A DNA stretch of 11,258 nt from the NCBI GenBank assembly GCA_903845455.1, contig CAIMXN010000086.1, forward strand, positions 1-11,258, in the 5' to 3' direction. A program made the translations under genes and the position numbers. Numbering within the stretch: position 1 is the first letter of the stretch; each line of letters begins with the position of its first letter. This DNA comes from an uncultured beta proteobacterium (GTDB taxonomy: Bacteria > Pseudomonadota > Gammaproteobacteria > Burkholderiales > Burkholderiaceae). The notes beneath the pieces are model-generated. The model was not told the origin of the DNA and searched no databases. It saw only the letters and a program-made list of their open reading frames with translations. This document shows positions 1-6,682 of the stretch, piece by piece.

Positions 1-246
1 CTTGAAGGCATCGGATCGATAGAGAAGATTTTCTCTGGGTTCAATTTGAATGATGCGTGCTTGATCAGCCGAGGTCATTTCTAGTAGCATGCGATCGCCT
101 ACAGCGCCAATATGCTGCTTGGCTGGAGTGCTGACCTGAATTAAGGGGCCACCAGGCGATTCGTTTTCTTGAGCATCTTTTACCAAACGCTGTGCTAAAT
201 AATGTCTTCCATAAGAAGCGGTTAGTAGCGCGTGAAATTGCTCCAT
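1..246 (-). CDS. rsgA: RsgA, ribosome small subunit-dependent GTPase A (N-terminal part, runs off the left edge)
   Basis: The first 82 codons of a gene that continues beyond the left edge of the window. RsgA is a circularly permuted GTPase that acts on late 30S ribosomal subunit maturation. Only the N-terminal OB-fold region is visible. It shows the strand-forming start ASYGRHYL near residues 9-16, the VGDRM turn near 54-58, and the IEPRENLLYRSDAFK stretch at the end, which in the family leads into the GTPase domain. The GTPase motifs and zinc-binding C-terminus lie outside. The ATG is preceded by AGGA at a suitable distance and lies 6 bp after the protease stop codon, so the two genes are probably co-transcribed and translationally close. 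Seen directly: reading frame, start and spacing. The family call comes from the OB-fold pattern and would be settled by the missing G-motifs. Confidence 0.85.
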   Translation of the reverse strand, partial: MEQFHALLTASYGRHYLAQRLVKDAQENESPGGPLIQVSTPAKQHIGAVGDRMLLEMTSADQARIIQIEPRENLLYRSDAFK

Positions 247-252
247 CGGTTC

Positions 253-1503
253 CTAGCTTTGACGTTGCAGATTGGCAATACGAAGAGGAGCAGGTGGGTG
301 TGAGCTGTAAAACGCGGTATAGATTGGATCGGGGGTGAGGGTGGAAGCGTTGTCTTGATATAACTTCACCAGTGCTGAGATGAGATCTTTCGCAGAAGAT
401 TTTTTTGCTGCAAATCCATCAGCCTCATATTCATGTTTACGAGAAGCAATGCTGGCTAAAGGTGTAAAGAAAAAACTAAAGACGGGCGATACCAGCATAA
501 ATAGGGCAAGTGCTAAGCCGCCGTTATAACCATTGAGATTGGGCATGACTCCAAGGTCCGTATAAAACCAAACCTGTGTACTAATCCAACCTAATAAGGC
601 AAACATGCCAAAACTCAAAGCAAATGACACCAACAAGCGTTTACGAATATGTTTGCACTTAAAGTGACCCAGCTCATGCGCCAAAACTGCCTCGACTTCA
701 CCAGGATTTAATTTCTCTATCAAAGTATCGAAGAACACAATACGCTTTGATTTCCCCATGCCAGCAAAGAAAGCGTTGCCATGGGCGCTACGCTTACTGC
801 CATCCATGACAAATAAGCCTTGACTGGCAAAGTCGCAACGGGCTAAGAGTGCTTCGATTTGAGTCTTTAAGGCCCCATCTGGTAAAGGTTGAAATTTATT
901 AAATAATGGTGCAATAAAACTAGGGAAGATCCATTGCATCAGCAAGCTAAATGCAGTGAGTACTGCCCATGCCCAGAGCCACCAGAGGTCCCCGGCTTTG
1001 GCCATCAAACTAAGAATGACCCATAACAATGGCATGCCAATTGCTGCACCAATGGCGATGCCTTTAAGCATATCTATAAAGAATAGTTTTTTACCCATGC
1101 GATTAAAGCCAAAGCGCTCTTCTAAGTGGAATTGTTTGTACCAAGAGAAAGGTAGGTCAAGCACTCCAGAAATAATGGCAATGGAAGCTAACAAGGCAAT
1201 TTGTTGAGAAATGCCATCACCCAAAAGCTGTAAAAGAGCGAGATTTAAGATCTGTAAGCCACCGAGGAGAGTGAAGGCAATTAAAATAATGGCACTGAGA
1301 CCATTTTCTAAAATACCCAGTCTTAATTTGGCAATAGTGTAGTCCGCTGCTTTTTGATGTTCGGCCAAAGTCACCTTTGCAGCGAATTCTGTGGGCACGC
1401 TGTCACGATGTTTAGCCACATAACGTATCTGACGTTGGGCTAACCAGTGGCGCAGGCTAAAGCTGGCAAGGAAGGTAATAAGAAAAATAATTGTGAATGT
1501 CAT
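253..1503 (-). CDS. M48 family membrane zinc metallopeptidase (Ste24/CAAX-protease type)
   Basis: A 416-residue inner-membrane zinc endopeptidase of family M48 with the Ste24p layout. The N-terminal half (about 1-205) is the M48 N-terminal domain with several hydrophobic membrane segments (about 3-17, 68-92, 100-120, 145-167, 172-197). The catalytic half carries HELGH at 276-280 (two zinc-ligand histidines and the catalytic Glu) and EYEAD at 358-362, whose first Glu is the expected third ligand. Further hydrophobic segments lie near 291-315 and 328-350. Prenylated substrates are not expected in bacteria, so the likely role is membrane-protein quality control, as for HtpX and other bacterial M48 proteases; this is inference. 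It differs from true HtpX (about 290 residues) in length and in the N-terminal domain. It is divergent from orn and followed by rsgA. No Shine-Dalgarno precedes the ATG, yet the N-terminus MTFTIIFLITF is a natural first membrane helix, so this start is kept. Confidence 0.93.
   Translation of the reverse strand: MTFTIIFLITFLASFSLRHWLAQRQIRYVAKHRDSVPTEFAAKVTLAEHQKAADYTIAKLRLGILENGLSAIILIAFTLLGGLQILNLALLQLLGDGISQQIALLASIAIISGVLDLPFSWYKQFHLEERFGFNRMGKKLFFIDMLKGIAIGAAIGMPLLWVILSLMAKAGDLWWLWAWAVLTAFSLLMQWIFPSFIAPLFNKFQPLPDGALKTQIEALLARCDFASQGLFVMDGSKRSAHGNAFFAGMGKSKRIVFFDTLIEKLNPGEVEAVLAHELGHFKCKHIRKRLLVSFALSFGMFALLGWISTQVWFYTDLGVMPNLNGYNGGLALALFMLVSPVFSFFFTPLASIASRKHEYEADGFAAKKSSAKDLISALVKLYQDNASTLTPDPIYTAFYSSHPPAPLRIANLQRQS
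1463..1491 (+). promoter_or_regulatory. Candidate sigma-70 promoter for orn, inside the M48 protease coding region
   Basis: CTGGCA (1463-1468) and AATAAT (1486-1491) are separated by 17 bp, matching 4/6 and 5/6 of the consensus. Transcription would start near 1498, about 20 nt before the orn ATG. Only 15 bp separate the divergent start codons, so an orn promoter has to lie within the protease gene. Weak evidence by motif alone. Confidence 0.3.
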
Positions 1504-1509
1504 GAGATC

Positions 1510-1515
1510 ATTATA
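1510..1515 (-). promoter_or_regulatory. Candidate -10 element (TATAAT) for the M48 protease
   Basis: Read on the minus strand this is a perfect TATAAT whose last base lies 7 nt before the A of the protease ATG (position 1503), so the transcript would start at or next to the start codon. I see no recognisable -35 at 16-18 bp spacing and no TG extension. It is a sequence match only. Confidence 0.35.
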
Positions 1516-1518
1516 GAT

Positions 1519-2103
1519 ATGAGCGAAAAAACCATTACCCCAGACCCAAAGTCAGCGCCAGCCAATGAAAACCTTGTCTGGGTTGATATGGAAATGTCGG
1601 GTTTAGACCCTGAGTCAGAACGTATTCTGGAAATTGCCATTATTGTGACCGATGCCCATCTCAATACGATTGCTACGGCCCCTGTTTGGGTGGTGCATCA
1701 AGCAGATGCCTTGTTGGATGCGATGGATGCTTGGAATAAGGGTACCCATGGGCGTTCGGGTCTGATTGATAAGGTTAAGGCGGCTACGCAGGATGAGGCA
1801 ACAGTAGAGGCGGAATGCATTGCTTTTCTGAAGCAGTATGTGAAGGCTGGGATTGCCCCAATGTGTGGCAATACGATTGGTCAAGATCGTCGCTTTATGG
1901 CTAAATACATGCCTAAATTAGAGGCTTACTTTCATTATCGAAACATTGATGTGTCTACTTTAAAAGAGCTTTGCAAGCGTTGGCACCCCGAGTTAGTGAA
2001 AGGTTTTACGAAAAAACAAGCTCATACGGCATTGGCTGATATCGAAGAATCTATCGAAGAGCTTAAGTACTACCGGGATAAATTTATTGTTCCTTTGCCC
2101 TAA
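1519..2103 (+). CDS. orn: Oligoribonuclease (DEDDh 3'-5' exoribonuclease)
   Basis: A 194-residue cytoplasmic exoribonuclease that degrades 2-5 nt RNA fragments (nanoRNA) and the c-di-GMP breakdown product pGpG to mononucleotides; it is often essential in proteobacteria. The DEDDh catalytic set is complete: D23 and E25 in WVDMEMSGLDPE, D123 in GNTIGQDRRF, H169 and D174 in AHTALADIEESIEEL. Length is close to the E. coli enzyme (181), with about 13 extra residues at the N-terminus. The reading frame is open further upstream to a GTG at 1447, but that would overlap the divergent protease gene by 57 bp and add non-homologous residues, so ATG 1519 is preferred. It has only a weak ribosome-binding site. 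The gene ends just before a bidirectional terminator shared with mog. Confidence 0.96.
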   Translation: MSEKTITPDPKSAPANENLVWVDMEMSGLDPESERILEIAIIVTDAHLNTIATAPVWVVHQADALLDAMDAWNKGTHGRSGLIDKVKAATQDEATVEAECIAFLKQYVKAGIAPMCGNTIGQDRRFMAKYMPKLEAYFHYRNIDVSTLKELCKRWHPELVKGFTKKQAHTALADIEESIEELKYYRDKFIVPLP

Positions 2104-2118
2104 GATATTTTAGGCATT

Positions 2119-2147
2119 AAAAAAGGTCCAATAAACGGACCTTTTTT
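2119..2147. terminator. Bidirectional rho-independent terminator between orn and mog
   Basis: GGTCC (2125-2129) pairs with GGACC (2137-2141) around a 7-nt loop. The stem is extended by A6 (2119-2124) pairing with T6 (2142-2147). On either strand the stem is followed by six T residues, so it can stop both orn (plus) and mog (minus), which converge here. Confidence 0.9.
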
Positions 2148-2168
2148 GCATCAAAAAATTTGAACACT

Positions 2169-2792
2169 TCATTTTTTAATAGCAGTTTTGGGTCTAAACG
2201 CCTTGATGATAGATTCATCGGTCTCGATATAAGGTCCGCCAATCAGGTCAATACAATAGGGCACAGCAGCAAAGATGCCAGGAACAAGGGATTTTCCATC
2301 TGCATCTTTGAGGCCTTCAAGCGTTTCAGAAATAGCCTTAGGCTGTCCAGGCAAATTAATGATGAGCGCGGCATGTCCTTCAATCTCCCGCAGAACGGCA
2401 GTTTGGCGCGACAAAATAGCAGTCGGTACAAATCGTAGGCTAATTTGGCGCATTTGCTCGCCAAAGCCTGGCATTTCTCGGGTGCCAGCATCTAGAGTTG
2501 CTTCTGGCGTGATATCTCTGGGAGATGGGCCTGTCCCCCCAGTGGTCAGGACCAAATCGCAGCCCATATCGTCCACAAGCTCCACAATGGTCTCAGTGAT
2601 GGTTTCGTATTCGTCAGGTATCAAGCGCTCATGAAAGACACAGGGCGTGCTGATGGCGCTCATAAGCCAGCTCTGTAAGGCTGGGATACCCTCGTCGCTA
2701 TAGACGCCCTTGCTGGCTCGATCGGAGATCGATATCAGGCCGATTTTGATTTCATTTGGAGTATTACGCTTCCAGGCTTCGGTATGCTTCAT
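2169..2792 (-). CDS. mog: Molybdopterin adenylyltransferase (Mog/MoaB-type)
   Basis: A 207-residue cytoplasmic enzyme of molybdenum cofactor synthesis. It activates molybdopterin with ATP to adenylyl-molybdopterin, the substrate on which MoeA inserts molybdate. The MoCF-binding fold is clear: ISISDRAS near 21-27, the TTGGTGPSPRD nucleotide/pterin-binding loop at 83-93, PGFGEQMR at 108-115 and INLPGQPKA at 145-153. Length is close to E. coli Mog (195). The PGFGEQMR stretch and long C-terminal part favour Mog over the shorter MoaB. It lies about 7 kb from moeA and mobA in the same window. The start codon is 26 bp from the divergent pmbA start, and no clear Shine-Dalgarno is seen, only a GA-rich AGAA stretch. 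Transcription ends at the terminator shared with orn. Confidence 0.92.
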   Translation of the reverse strand: MKHTEAWKRNTPNEIKIGLISISDRASKGVYSDEGIPALQSWLMSAISTPCVFHERLIPDEYETITETIVELVDDMGCDLVLTTGGTGPSPRDITPEATLDAGTREMPGFGEQMRQISLRFVPTAILSRQTAVLREIEGHAALIINLPGQPKAISETLEGLKDADGKSLVPGIFAAVPYCIDLIGGPYIETDESIIKAFRPKTAIKK

Positions 2793-2798
2793 GTTTCT

Positions 2799-2827
2799 AT
2801 TCTAGCTATTATTAGGACATGTTTACA
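2799..2827 (-). promoter_or_regulatory. Candidate promoter for mog, reaching into the pmbA coding region
   Basis: On the minus strand, TAGAAT (2804 to 2799) matches 5/6 of the -10 consensus and ends 7 nt before the mog ATG. A weak TGTAAA (2827 to 2822) sits 17 bp upstream. The -35 would lie inside the first codons of pmbA. The predicted transcript is leaderless or nearly so. Motif evidence only. Confidence 0.3.
2807..2812 (+). promoter_or_regulatory. Candidate -10 element (TATTAT) for pmbA
   Basis: TATTAT matches 5/6 of the -10 consensus and ends 7 nt before the A of the pmbA ATG. No good -35 is seen at normal spacing. It abuts the candidate -10 of mog with only two bases between them, so polymerase could not occupy both promoters at once if both are real. 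Confidence 0.3.
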
Positions 2828-4165
2828 TACACATCACATCAGTTCACAGAAATTATTGATTTCATGCTTGCGGAGGCCCGTCAGCGGGGTGCGTCGGATG
2901 CGATTGCGGAGATTTCAGAGGGTCAAGGTCTATCCGTCACCGTTCGCAAGGGCGAGGTCGAAACGATTGAGCAAAGCCTTGATAAACAGGTAGGAGTGAC
3001 AGTCTTTTTAGGCCAGCGTCGGGGCAATGCCAGTACCAGTGATTTTTCTAAAGGGTCATTAAAAGCCACGGTAGAAGCGGCGTACCATATTGCCCAACAT
3101 ACAGCTGAGGACGATTGTGCCGGCCCCGCAGAAGCCGAGCTTTTAGAAAAAAATCCCTTGGATTTAGAGTTATTCCATCCTTGGTTATTAGATTCTGAGC
3201 AAGCAGTTGAAATTGCGCGGATTGCTGAGGGCGCTGCTTTTGCAGTGAGTAAGCAAATTAAAAATAGTGATGGTGCCTCAGTATCAGCTCACCATGCTCA
3301 CTTTATGATGGGAACAAGTCTTGGGTTTATGGGGGGTTACCCATTTTCACGTCACTACATTTCCTGCGCACCGATTGCCAGTGAAGGTGGAAAAAGATCT
3401 GCCATGCAACGTGATGATTGGTATTCAAGTTCACGCATTCCAGAAGAGCTTGCCGATCCAGCTGACATTGGCAAATATGCTGCACAACGTGCCTTATCAC
3501 GCTTAAAGGCGAGATCTCTTTCCACTCGTCGCTGCCCAGTTATTTTTGAAGCGCCTCTGGCCGCAGGGTTATTAGGTGGATTGGTTCAAGCAGTATCGGG
3601 CGGCTCCCTGTATCGACGCTCCAGTTTTTTATTGGATAGTCTTGGCAAACAAGTGTTGCCTAAGCATGTCAGTTTATTTGAGAATCCTCATATGAAGTCG
3701 ATGACGGGTAGCTCACCCTTTGACGAGGAAGGTGTAAAGACTTCAGCTCGAACGGTGGTTAATAAAGGTGTTCTAGAAGGTTATTTTTTATCTACTTATT
3801 CTGCACGCAAATTGGGTATGAAAACCACGGGCAATGCGGGTGGCGCCCATCACTTAACTTTGAAAAGTACCAAGACCCCCCAAGGCGGTTTACCAGCGCT
3901 ATTGAAGGCGATGGGAACAGGCCTATTAGTGACTGAACTCATGGGGCAGGGGGTGAACTATGTCACAGGCGACTACTCGCGTGGAGCGTTTGGTTACTGG
4001 GTAGAGAATGGCGAAATTCAGTTTCCAGTTGAAGAGGTAACGATTGCTGGGAACCTAAAGGATATGCTGCTCGGTATTGAGTGTATTGGTAGCGATAAAC
4101 TGATTCGAGGAACCAAAGAAACAGGTTCTATTCTCATACGCTCGATGACGGTGGGCGGTAAGTAG
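2819..4165 (+). CDS. pmbA: PmbA/TldE, TldD-partner metalloprotease-family protein
   Basis: A 448-residue cytoplasmic protein of the TldD/PmbA (U62) family, nearly the length of E. coli PmbA (450). TldD and PmbA/TldE form a complex that trims peptides, including maturation of microcin B17 and degradation of CcdA. Family landmarks are strong: RKGEVETIEQ near 40-50, CAGPAEAELL near 100, FLLDSLGKQVLP near 270-281, STPFD-like SSPFDEEGVKT, SARKLGMKTTGNAGG, TELMGQGVNYVTGDYSRGAFGYWVENGEIQ (split here over several conserved blocks) and VTIAGNLKDML near the C-terminus. As expected for TldE rather than TldD, I see no HExxxH zinc motif, so catalysis would need a TldD encoded elsewhere. The start is supported by the family N-terminal helix; the AGGA upstream is only one base from the ATG, too close to be a normal ribosome-binding site. 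Confidence 0.94.
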   Translation: MFTYTSHQFTEIIDFMLAEARQRGASDAIAEISEGQGLSVTVRKGEVETIEQSLDKQVGVTVFLGQRRGNASTSDFSKGSLKATVEAAYHIAQHTAEDDCAGPAEAELLEKNPLDLELFHPWLLDSEQAVEIARIAEGAAFAVSKQIKNSDGASVSAHHAHFMMGTSLGFMGGYPFSRHYISCAPIASEGGKRSAMQRDDWYSSSRIPEELADPADIGKYAAQRALSRLKARSLSTRRCPVIFEAPLAAGLLGGLVQAVSGGSLYRRSSFLLDSLGKQVLPKHVSLFENPHMKSMTGSSPFDEEGVKTSARTVVNKGVLEGYFLSTYSARKLGMKTTGNAGGAHHLTLKSTKTPQGGLPALLKAMGTGLLVTELMGQGVNYVTGDYSRGAFGYWVENGEIQFPVEEVTIAGNLKDMLLGIECIGSDKLIRGTKETGSILIRSMTVGGK

Positions 4166-4191
4166 TCTGAGTAAGCTTAGGCGGATATACT
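4163..4191 (+). promoter_or_regulatory. Candidate sigma-70 promoter for the TRAP binding-protein gene
   Basis: TATACT (4186-4191) is a 5/6 match to the -10. TAGTCT (4163-4168), a 3/6 match, lies 17 bp upstream and overlaps the pmbA stop codon. Start would be near 4198, leaving a leader of about 28 nt with an AGGA ribosome-binding site at 4216-4219, six bases before ATG 4226. Confidence 0.35.
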
Positions 4192-4212
4192 TTTAATAAC
4201 TCATTAAAAAGT
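4189..4212. repeat. Imperfect AT-rich inverted repeat in the leader of the TRAP binding-protein gene
   Basis: ACTTTTAAT (4189-4197) and ATTAAAAAGT (4203-4212) pair around a 5-nt spacer with one bulged A. It spans the predicted transcription start and ends just before the ribosome-binding site. It could be an operator, or a weak pmbA terminator or leader hairpin. It is not GC-rich enough to be a confident terminator. Confidence 0.4.
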
Positions 4213-4225
4213 GTCAGGACAAAAA

Positions 4226-5308
4226 ATGCAAAGACGTTCCTTTTTAAAGAAGGCCACTTTAGGTGCGGGCGCTGCTGCTTTAGCCACACCTGCACTGGCG
4301 CAAAGCCTGCCAAATCTCAATTGGCGTTTAGTTTCCAGTTTCCCGAAATCATTAGATACCCTGTATGGAACATCAGAAGTATTTGCGAATGCTTTGCGTA
4401 AAGCAACTGACGGTAAATTTAATGTCAAAGTGTTTGCCGCAGGGGAGATTGTGCCTGCTCTACAAATATTAGATGCCGTTCAAAATGGCACGGTTGAGTG
4501 CGGACATACTGCGAGCTATTACTACTTAGGAAAAAATAGTGCATTTATTTTTGATACTGCTGCACCTTTTGGAATGACTGCTCGCCAGCAAACAGCTTGG
4601 ATGCTTCAAGGTAACGGCATGAAGTTGATGCGCGAGTTATATGCAAGTTATAACTTAGTGAACTTTCTCGGTGGACAGACCGGCACGCAGATGGGTGGTT
4701 GGTTTCGCAAAGAAATTAAATCACCGGAAGATTTAAAGGGCCTGAAATTCCGTGTTGCTGGCTTTGCTGGAGAGGTCTTATCTAAGCTTGGTGTCGTGCC
4801 TCAGCAATTACCCGCTGGCGAGATATATTCAGCTCTTGAAAAAGGGACGATAGATGCAGCTGAATTTGTTGGCCCATACGATGATGAAAAGCTTGGTCTC
4901 GCCAAAGTTGCTAAGAATTATTACTACCCTGCTTGGTGGGAGGGTAGTGCAGCATTGTCATTCTTAGTGAATAAGAAAAAATGGGATGAGTTACCGCCCG
5001 CATATCAAGCTGCCTGGGAGGCGGCTTGCTTTCAGGCGCATACCGATATGTGCTCCAAGTACGACGCACACAATCCACTAGCCCTGCAGCGCTTGGTTCA
5101 GAACGGTGCTGTGTTGCGTAAATTTAATACCTCCATCATGGATGCTTGCTTTAAGGCTACGGAAGAAACGTATGCTGAAGAGTCTGCTAAGAACCCACAG
5201 TTCAAAAAAATATTTGATGACTACCGTGTCTTCAGAAATATGGAAGCACAGTGGTTTGGTTTAGCAGAGCAAGCCTTTGCACAATATAGCTTCAGCAAGA
5301 AACTTTGA
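4226..5308 (+). CDS. TRAP transporter substrate-binding protein, DctP/TakP-like, Tat-exported
   Basis: A 360-residue periplasmic solute-binding protein of the TRAP (DctP) family, closest in my recollection to TakP, the 2-oxoacid-binding protein of Rhodobacter. The N-terminus MQRRSFLKKA is a twin-arginine motif followed by an Ala-rich core and a likely cleavage after ALA (residue 25), so it is exported folded by the Tat system. TakP-like landmarks are VSSFPKSLDTLYG (36-48), GGWFRKEI (157-164), GLKFRVAGFAGE (172-183, with R176 as the usual carboxylate-binding Arg), VPQQLPAGEIYSALEKGTID (191-210) and GPYDDEKLG (216-224). The ligand is probably a small carboxylate; identity is inference. An upstream in-frame GTG at 4211 is rejected because AGGA sits correctly before ATG 4226 and the Tat motif begins there. 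No DctQ or DctM permease gene is nearby: pmbA precedes it and convergent folA follows. Confidence 0.92.
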   Translation: MQRRSFLKKATLGAGAAALATPALAQSLPNLNWRLVSSFPKSLDTLYGTSEVFANALRKATDGKFNVKVFAAGEIVPALQILDAVQNGTVECGHTASYYYLGKNSAFIFDTAAPFGMTARQQTAWMLQGNGMKLMRELYASYNLVNFLGGQTGTQMGGWFRKEIKSPEDLKGLKFRVAGFAGEVLSKLGVVPQQLPAGEIYSALEKGTIDAAEFVGPYDDEKLGLAKVAKNYYYPAWWEGSAALSFLVNKKKWDELPPAYQAAWEAACFQAHTDMCSKYDAHNPLALQRLVQNGAVLRKFNTSIMDACFKATEETYAEESAKNPQFKKIFDDYRVFRNMEAQWFGLAEQAFAQYSFSKKL

Positions 5309-5319
5309 TTTCTGATGTT

Positions 5320-5345
5320 AAAAAAGCTCTTAGGAACTCTTTTTA
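5320..5345. terminator. Weak hairpin with flanking A/T tracts between the TRAP gene and folA
   Basis: AGCTC (5325-5329) and GAACT (5334-5338) form a short stem with one mismatch and a TTAG loop, flanked by a run of A (5320-5325) and a T run (5340-5344). It lies between two convergent genes and may terminate either. The stem is short and mismatched, so it could be chance. Confidence 0.35.
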
Positions 5346-5346
5346 T

Positions 5347-5835
5347 TTACTGTCGCTCAAGCGTTAAAAATTGGAAAGTGATATCACCTTCGCTACCTGG
5401 CGTGCGCTCTACCTCTTTCCATTCGGCTGGGTTAGGTAGTTCAAAGAAAGTATCTCCGCCGTCGATATCAATATCAATCTCGGTTATATAGAGAAGATCC
5501 GCTTTGTTAAAACCTTGCGTGAAAAGTTGCTCTCCGCCAATCACGAAAACACGGGGTGAGTCACTTAGGCGATTAAGTGCTTCATCTAGTGAGCCAGCAA
5601 CTTCTGCACCAGTTAATTGAAGGCTTGAGTTTCTGCTGACAACAATATTGCGTCTGCCAGGAAGAGGGCGACCAATGGATTCCCAGGTTTTACGTCCCAT
5701 AATCACTGGGTGACCCATAGTGACTCGCTTGAAGAATTGCAAATCCGCAGAAATTTTCCAAGGCATTTGGTTATCACGTCCAATCACATGATTGCGGGAG
5801 CGCGCCACGATCATGGCAATAGCGGGTTGAGTCAT
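5347..5835 (-). CDS. folA: Dihydrofolate reductase
   Basis: A 162-residue cytoplasmic enzyme that reduces dihydrofolate to tetrahydrofolate with NADPH; it is the trimethoprim target. Family features in order: AMIVARSRNHVIGRDNQMPW (7-26), catalytic acid D31 in ISADLQFFKR, MGRKTWESIG (46-55) for NADPH binding, RRNIVVSR near 61-68 and IGGEQLF (99-105). Length matches the chromosomal bacterial family (E. coli 159). It follows thyA by 15 bp in the same direction, the classic pairing, since ThyA makes the dihydrofolate that FolA recycles. No Shine-Dalgarno is visible before the ATG; translation may depend on coupling to thyA or on a three-codon mini-ORF that ends in TAATG at the folA start. Confidence 0.96.
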   Translation of the reverse strand: MTQPAIAMIVARSRNHVIGRDNQMPWKISADLQFFKRVTMGHPVIMGRKTWESIGRPLPGRRNIVVSRNSSLQLTGAEVAGSLDEALNRLSDSPRVFVIGGEQLFTQGFNKADLLYITEIDIDIDGGDTFFELPNPAEWKEVERTPGSEGDITFQFLTLERQ

Positions 5836-5850
5836 TACTGGGTCATTTTC

Positions 5851-6645
5851 TTAAATGGCTACTGGAGCTTTAATATGTGGATGTGATTCATAGCCAACAA
5901 TCTCAAAGTCTTCAAACTCATAATCAAACAGAGCATCCGGTTTACGCAGAATCTTGAGTTTAGGTAGCGGATAAAAATCTCTAGAGAGCTGCAAGTCTAC
6001 TTGCTCTAAATGGTTGCTATACAGATGGCAATCACCACCAGTCCAAATAAAATCACCAACTTCGAGGTTGCATTGCTGCGCAACCATATGGGTGAGTAGG
6101 GCATAGCTCGCAATATTAAAAGGCACGCCTAAGAAAATATCTGCGCTACGTTGATAGAGTTGGCAAGATAACTTGCCATCTGCGACATAAAATTGAAAGA
6201 AGGCGTGACATGGTGCCAATGCCATACGCGGGATGTCGGCTACGTTCCATGCCGAAACAATCATGCGGCGTGAGTCTGGATTTTGCTTGATTGTTTCTAA
6301 GACCTCGGAGATTTGATCAATATCTTGACCATTGGGCGCAGGCCATGAGCGCCATTGATAGCCATAGATCGGGCCGAGCTCACCATCAGGCGCTGCCCAC
6401 TCATTCCAAATAGAAACACCACGTTCTTTTAGCCAATTATTGTTGGTACTGCCTTTGAGGAACCAGAGTAATTCATAAATGATGGATTTCAGGTGAAGTT
6501 TCTTAGTGGTGACCATTGGGAAGCCATCAGCCAGATTAAAACGCATCTGGTGTCCGAACATGGATATTGTGCCTGTGCCAGTTCTATCTGACTTTTTAAC
6601 GCCCTTGGCTAGGACTTCCTTCATGAGATCGTGATATTGGCGCAT
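5851..6645 (-). CDS. thyA: Thymidylate synthase (ThyA)
   Basis: A 264-residue enzyme, the same length as E. coli ThyA. It methylates dUMP to dTMP using 5,10-methylenetetrahydrofolate and releases dihydrofolate. Motifs: SDRTGTGTISMFG (19-31), the phosphate-binding pair R126/R127 in SRRMIVSAWNV, catalytic C146 in LAPCHAFFQFYV, and RSADIFLGVPFNIASYALL in the dUMP-binding region. The C-terminus ends in PVAI, as in E. coli, where it closes over the active site. It lies 37 bp after the ferredoxin reductase gene and 15 bp before folA. The leader has no Shine-Dalgarno; a weak GACAAT at -10 position (6657 to 6652) would give a leaderless transcript, otherwise the gene is read from the fdxA promoter. 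Confidence 0.97.
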   Translation of the reverse strand: MRQYHDLMKEVLAKGVKKSDRTGTGTISMFGHQMRFNLADGFPMVTTKKLHLKSIIYELLWFLKGSTNNNWLKERGVSIWNEWAAPDGELGPIYGYQWRSWPAPNGQDIDQISEVLETIKQNPDSRRMIVSAWNVADIPRMALAPCHAFFQFYVADGKLSCQLYQRSADIFLGVPFNIASYALLTHMVAQQCNLEVGDFIWTGGDCHLYSNHLEQVDLQLSRDFYPLPKLKILRKPDALFDYEFEDFEIVGYESHPHIKAPVAI

Positions 6646-6682
6646 ATGAATATTGTCTAAAAGTAGATGATTTAGATAGAGC

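Noticed and set aside
91..98. GCGATCGC octamer, also at 10792-10799, resembling the HIP1 element of cyanobacteria
   Set aside because: Only two copies in 11 kb, both inside coding sequence, and the gene content is clearly betaproteobacterial.
1447..1518. N-terminal extension of orn from GTG 1447
   Set aside because: It would overlap the divergent protease gene by 57 bp, and the extra 24 residues resemble nothing in the Orn family; ATG 1519 gives the normal length.
2275..2634. Plus-strand open frame of 119 codons opposite mog
   Set aside because: It lies entirely antisense to a well-supported gene, with low-complexity Ser/Arg-rich translation and no ribosome-binding site.
4211..4225. GTG start five codons upstream for the TRAP binding protein
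   Set aside because: The AGGA ribosome-binding site lies within that extension and is spaced correctly for ATG 4226, where the Tat motif begins.
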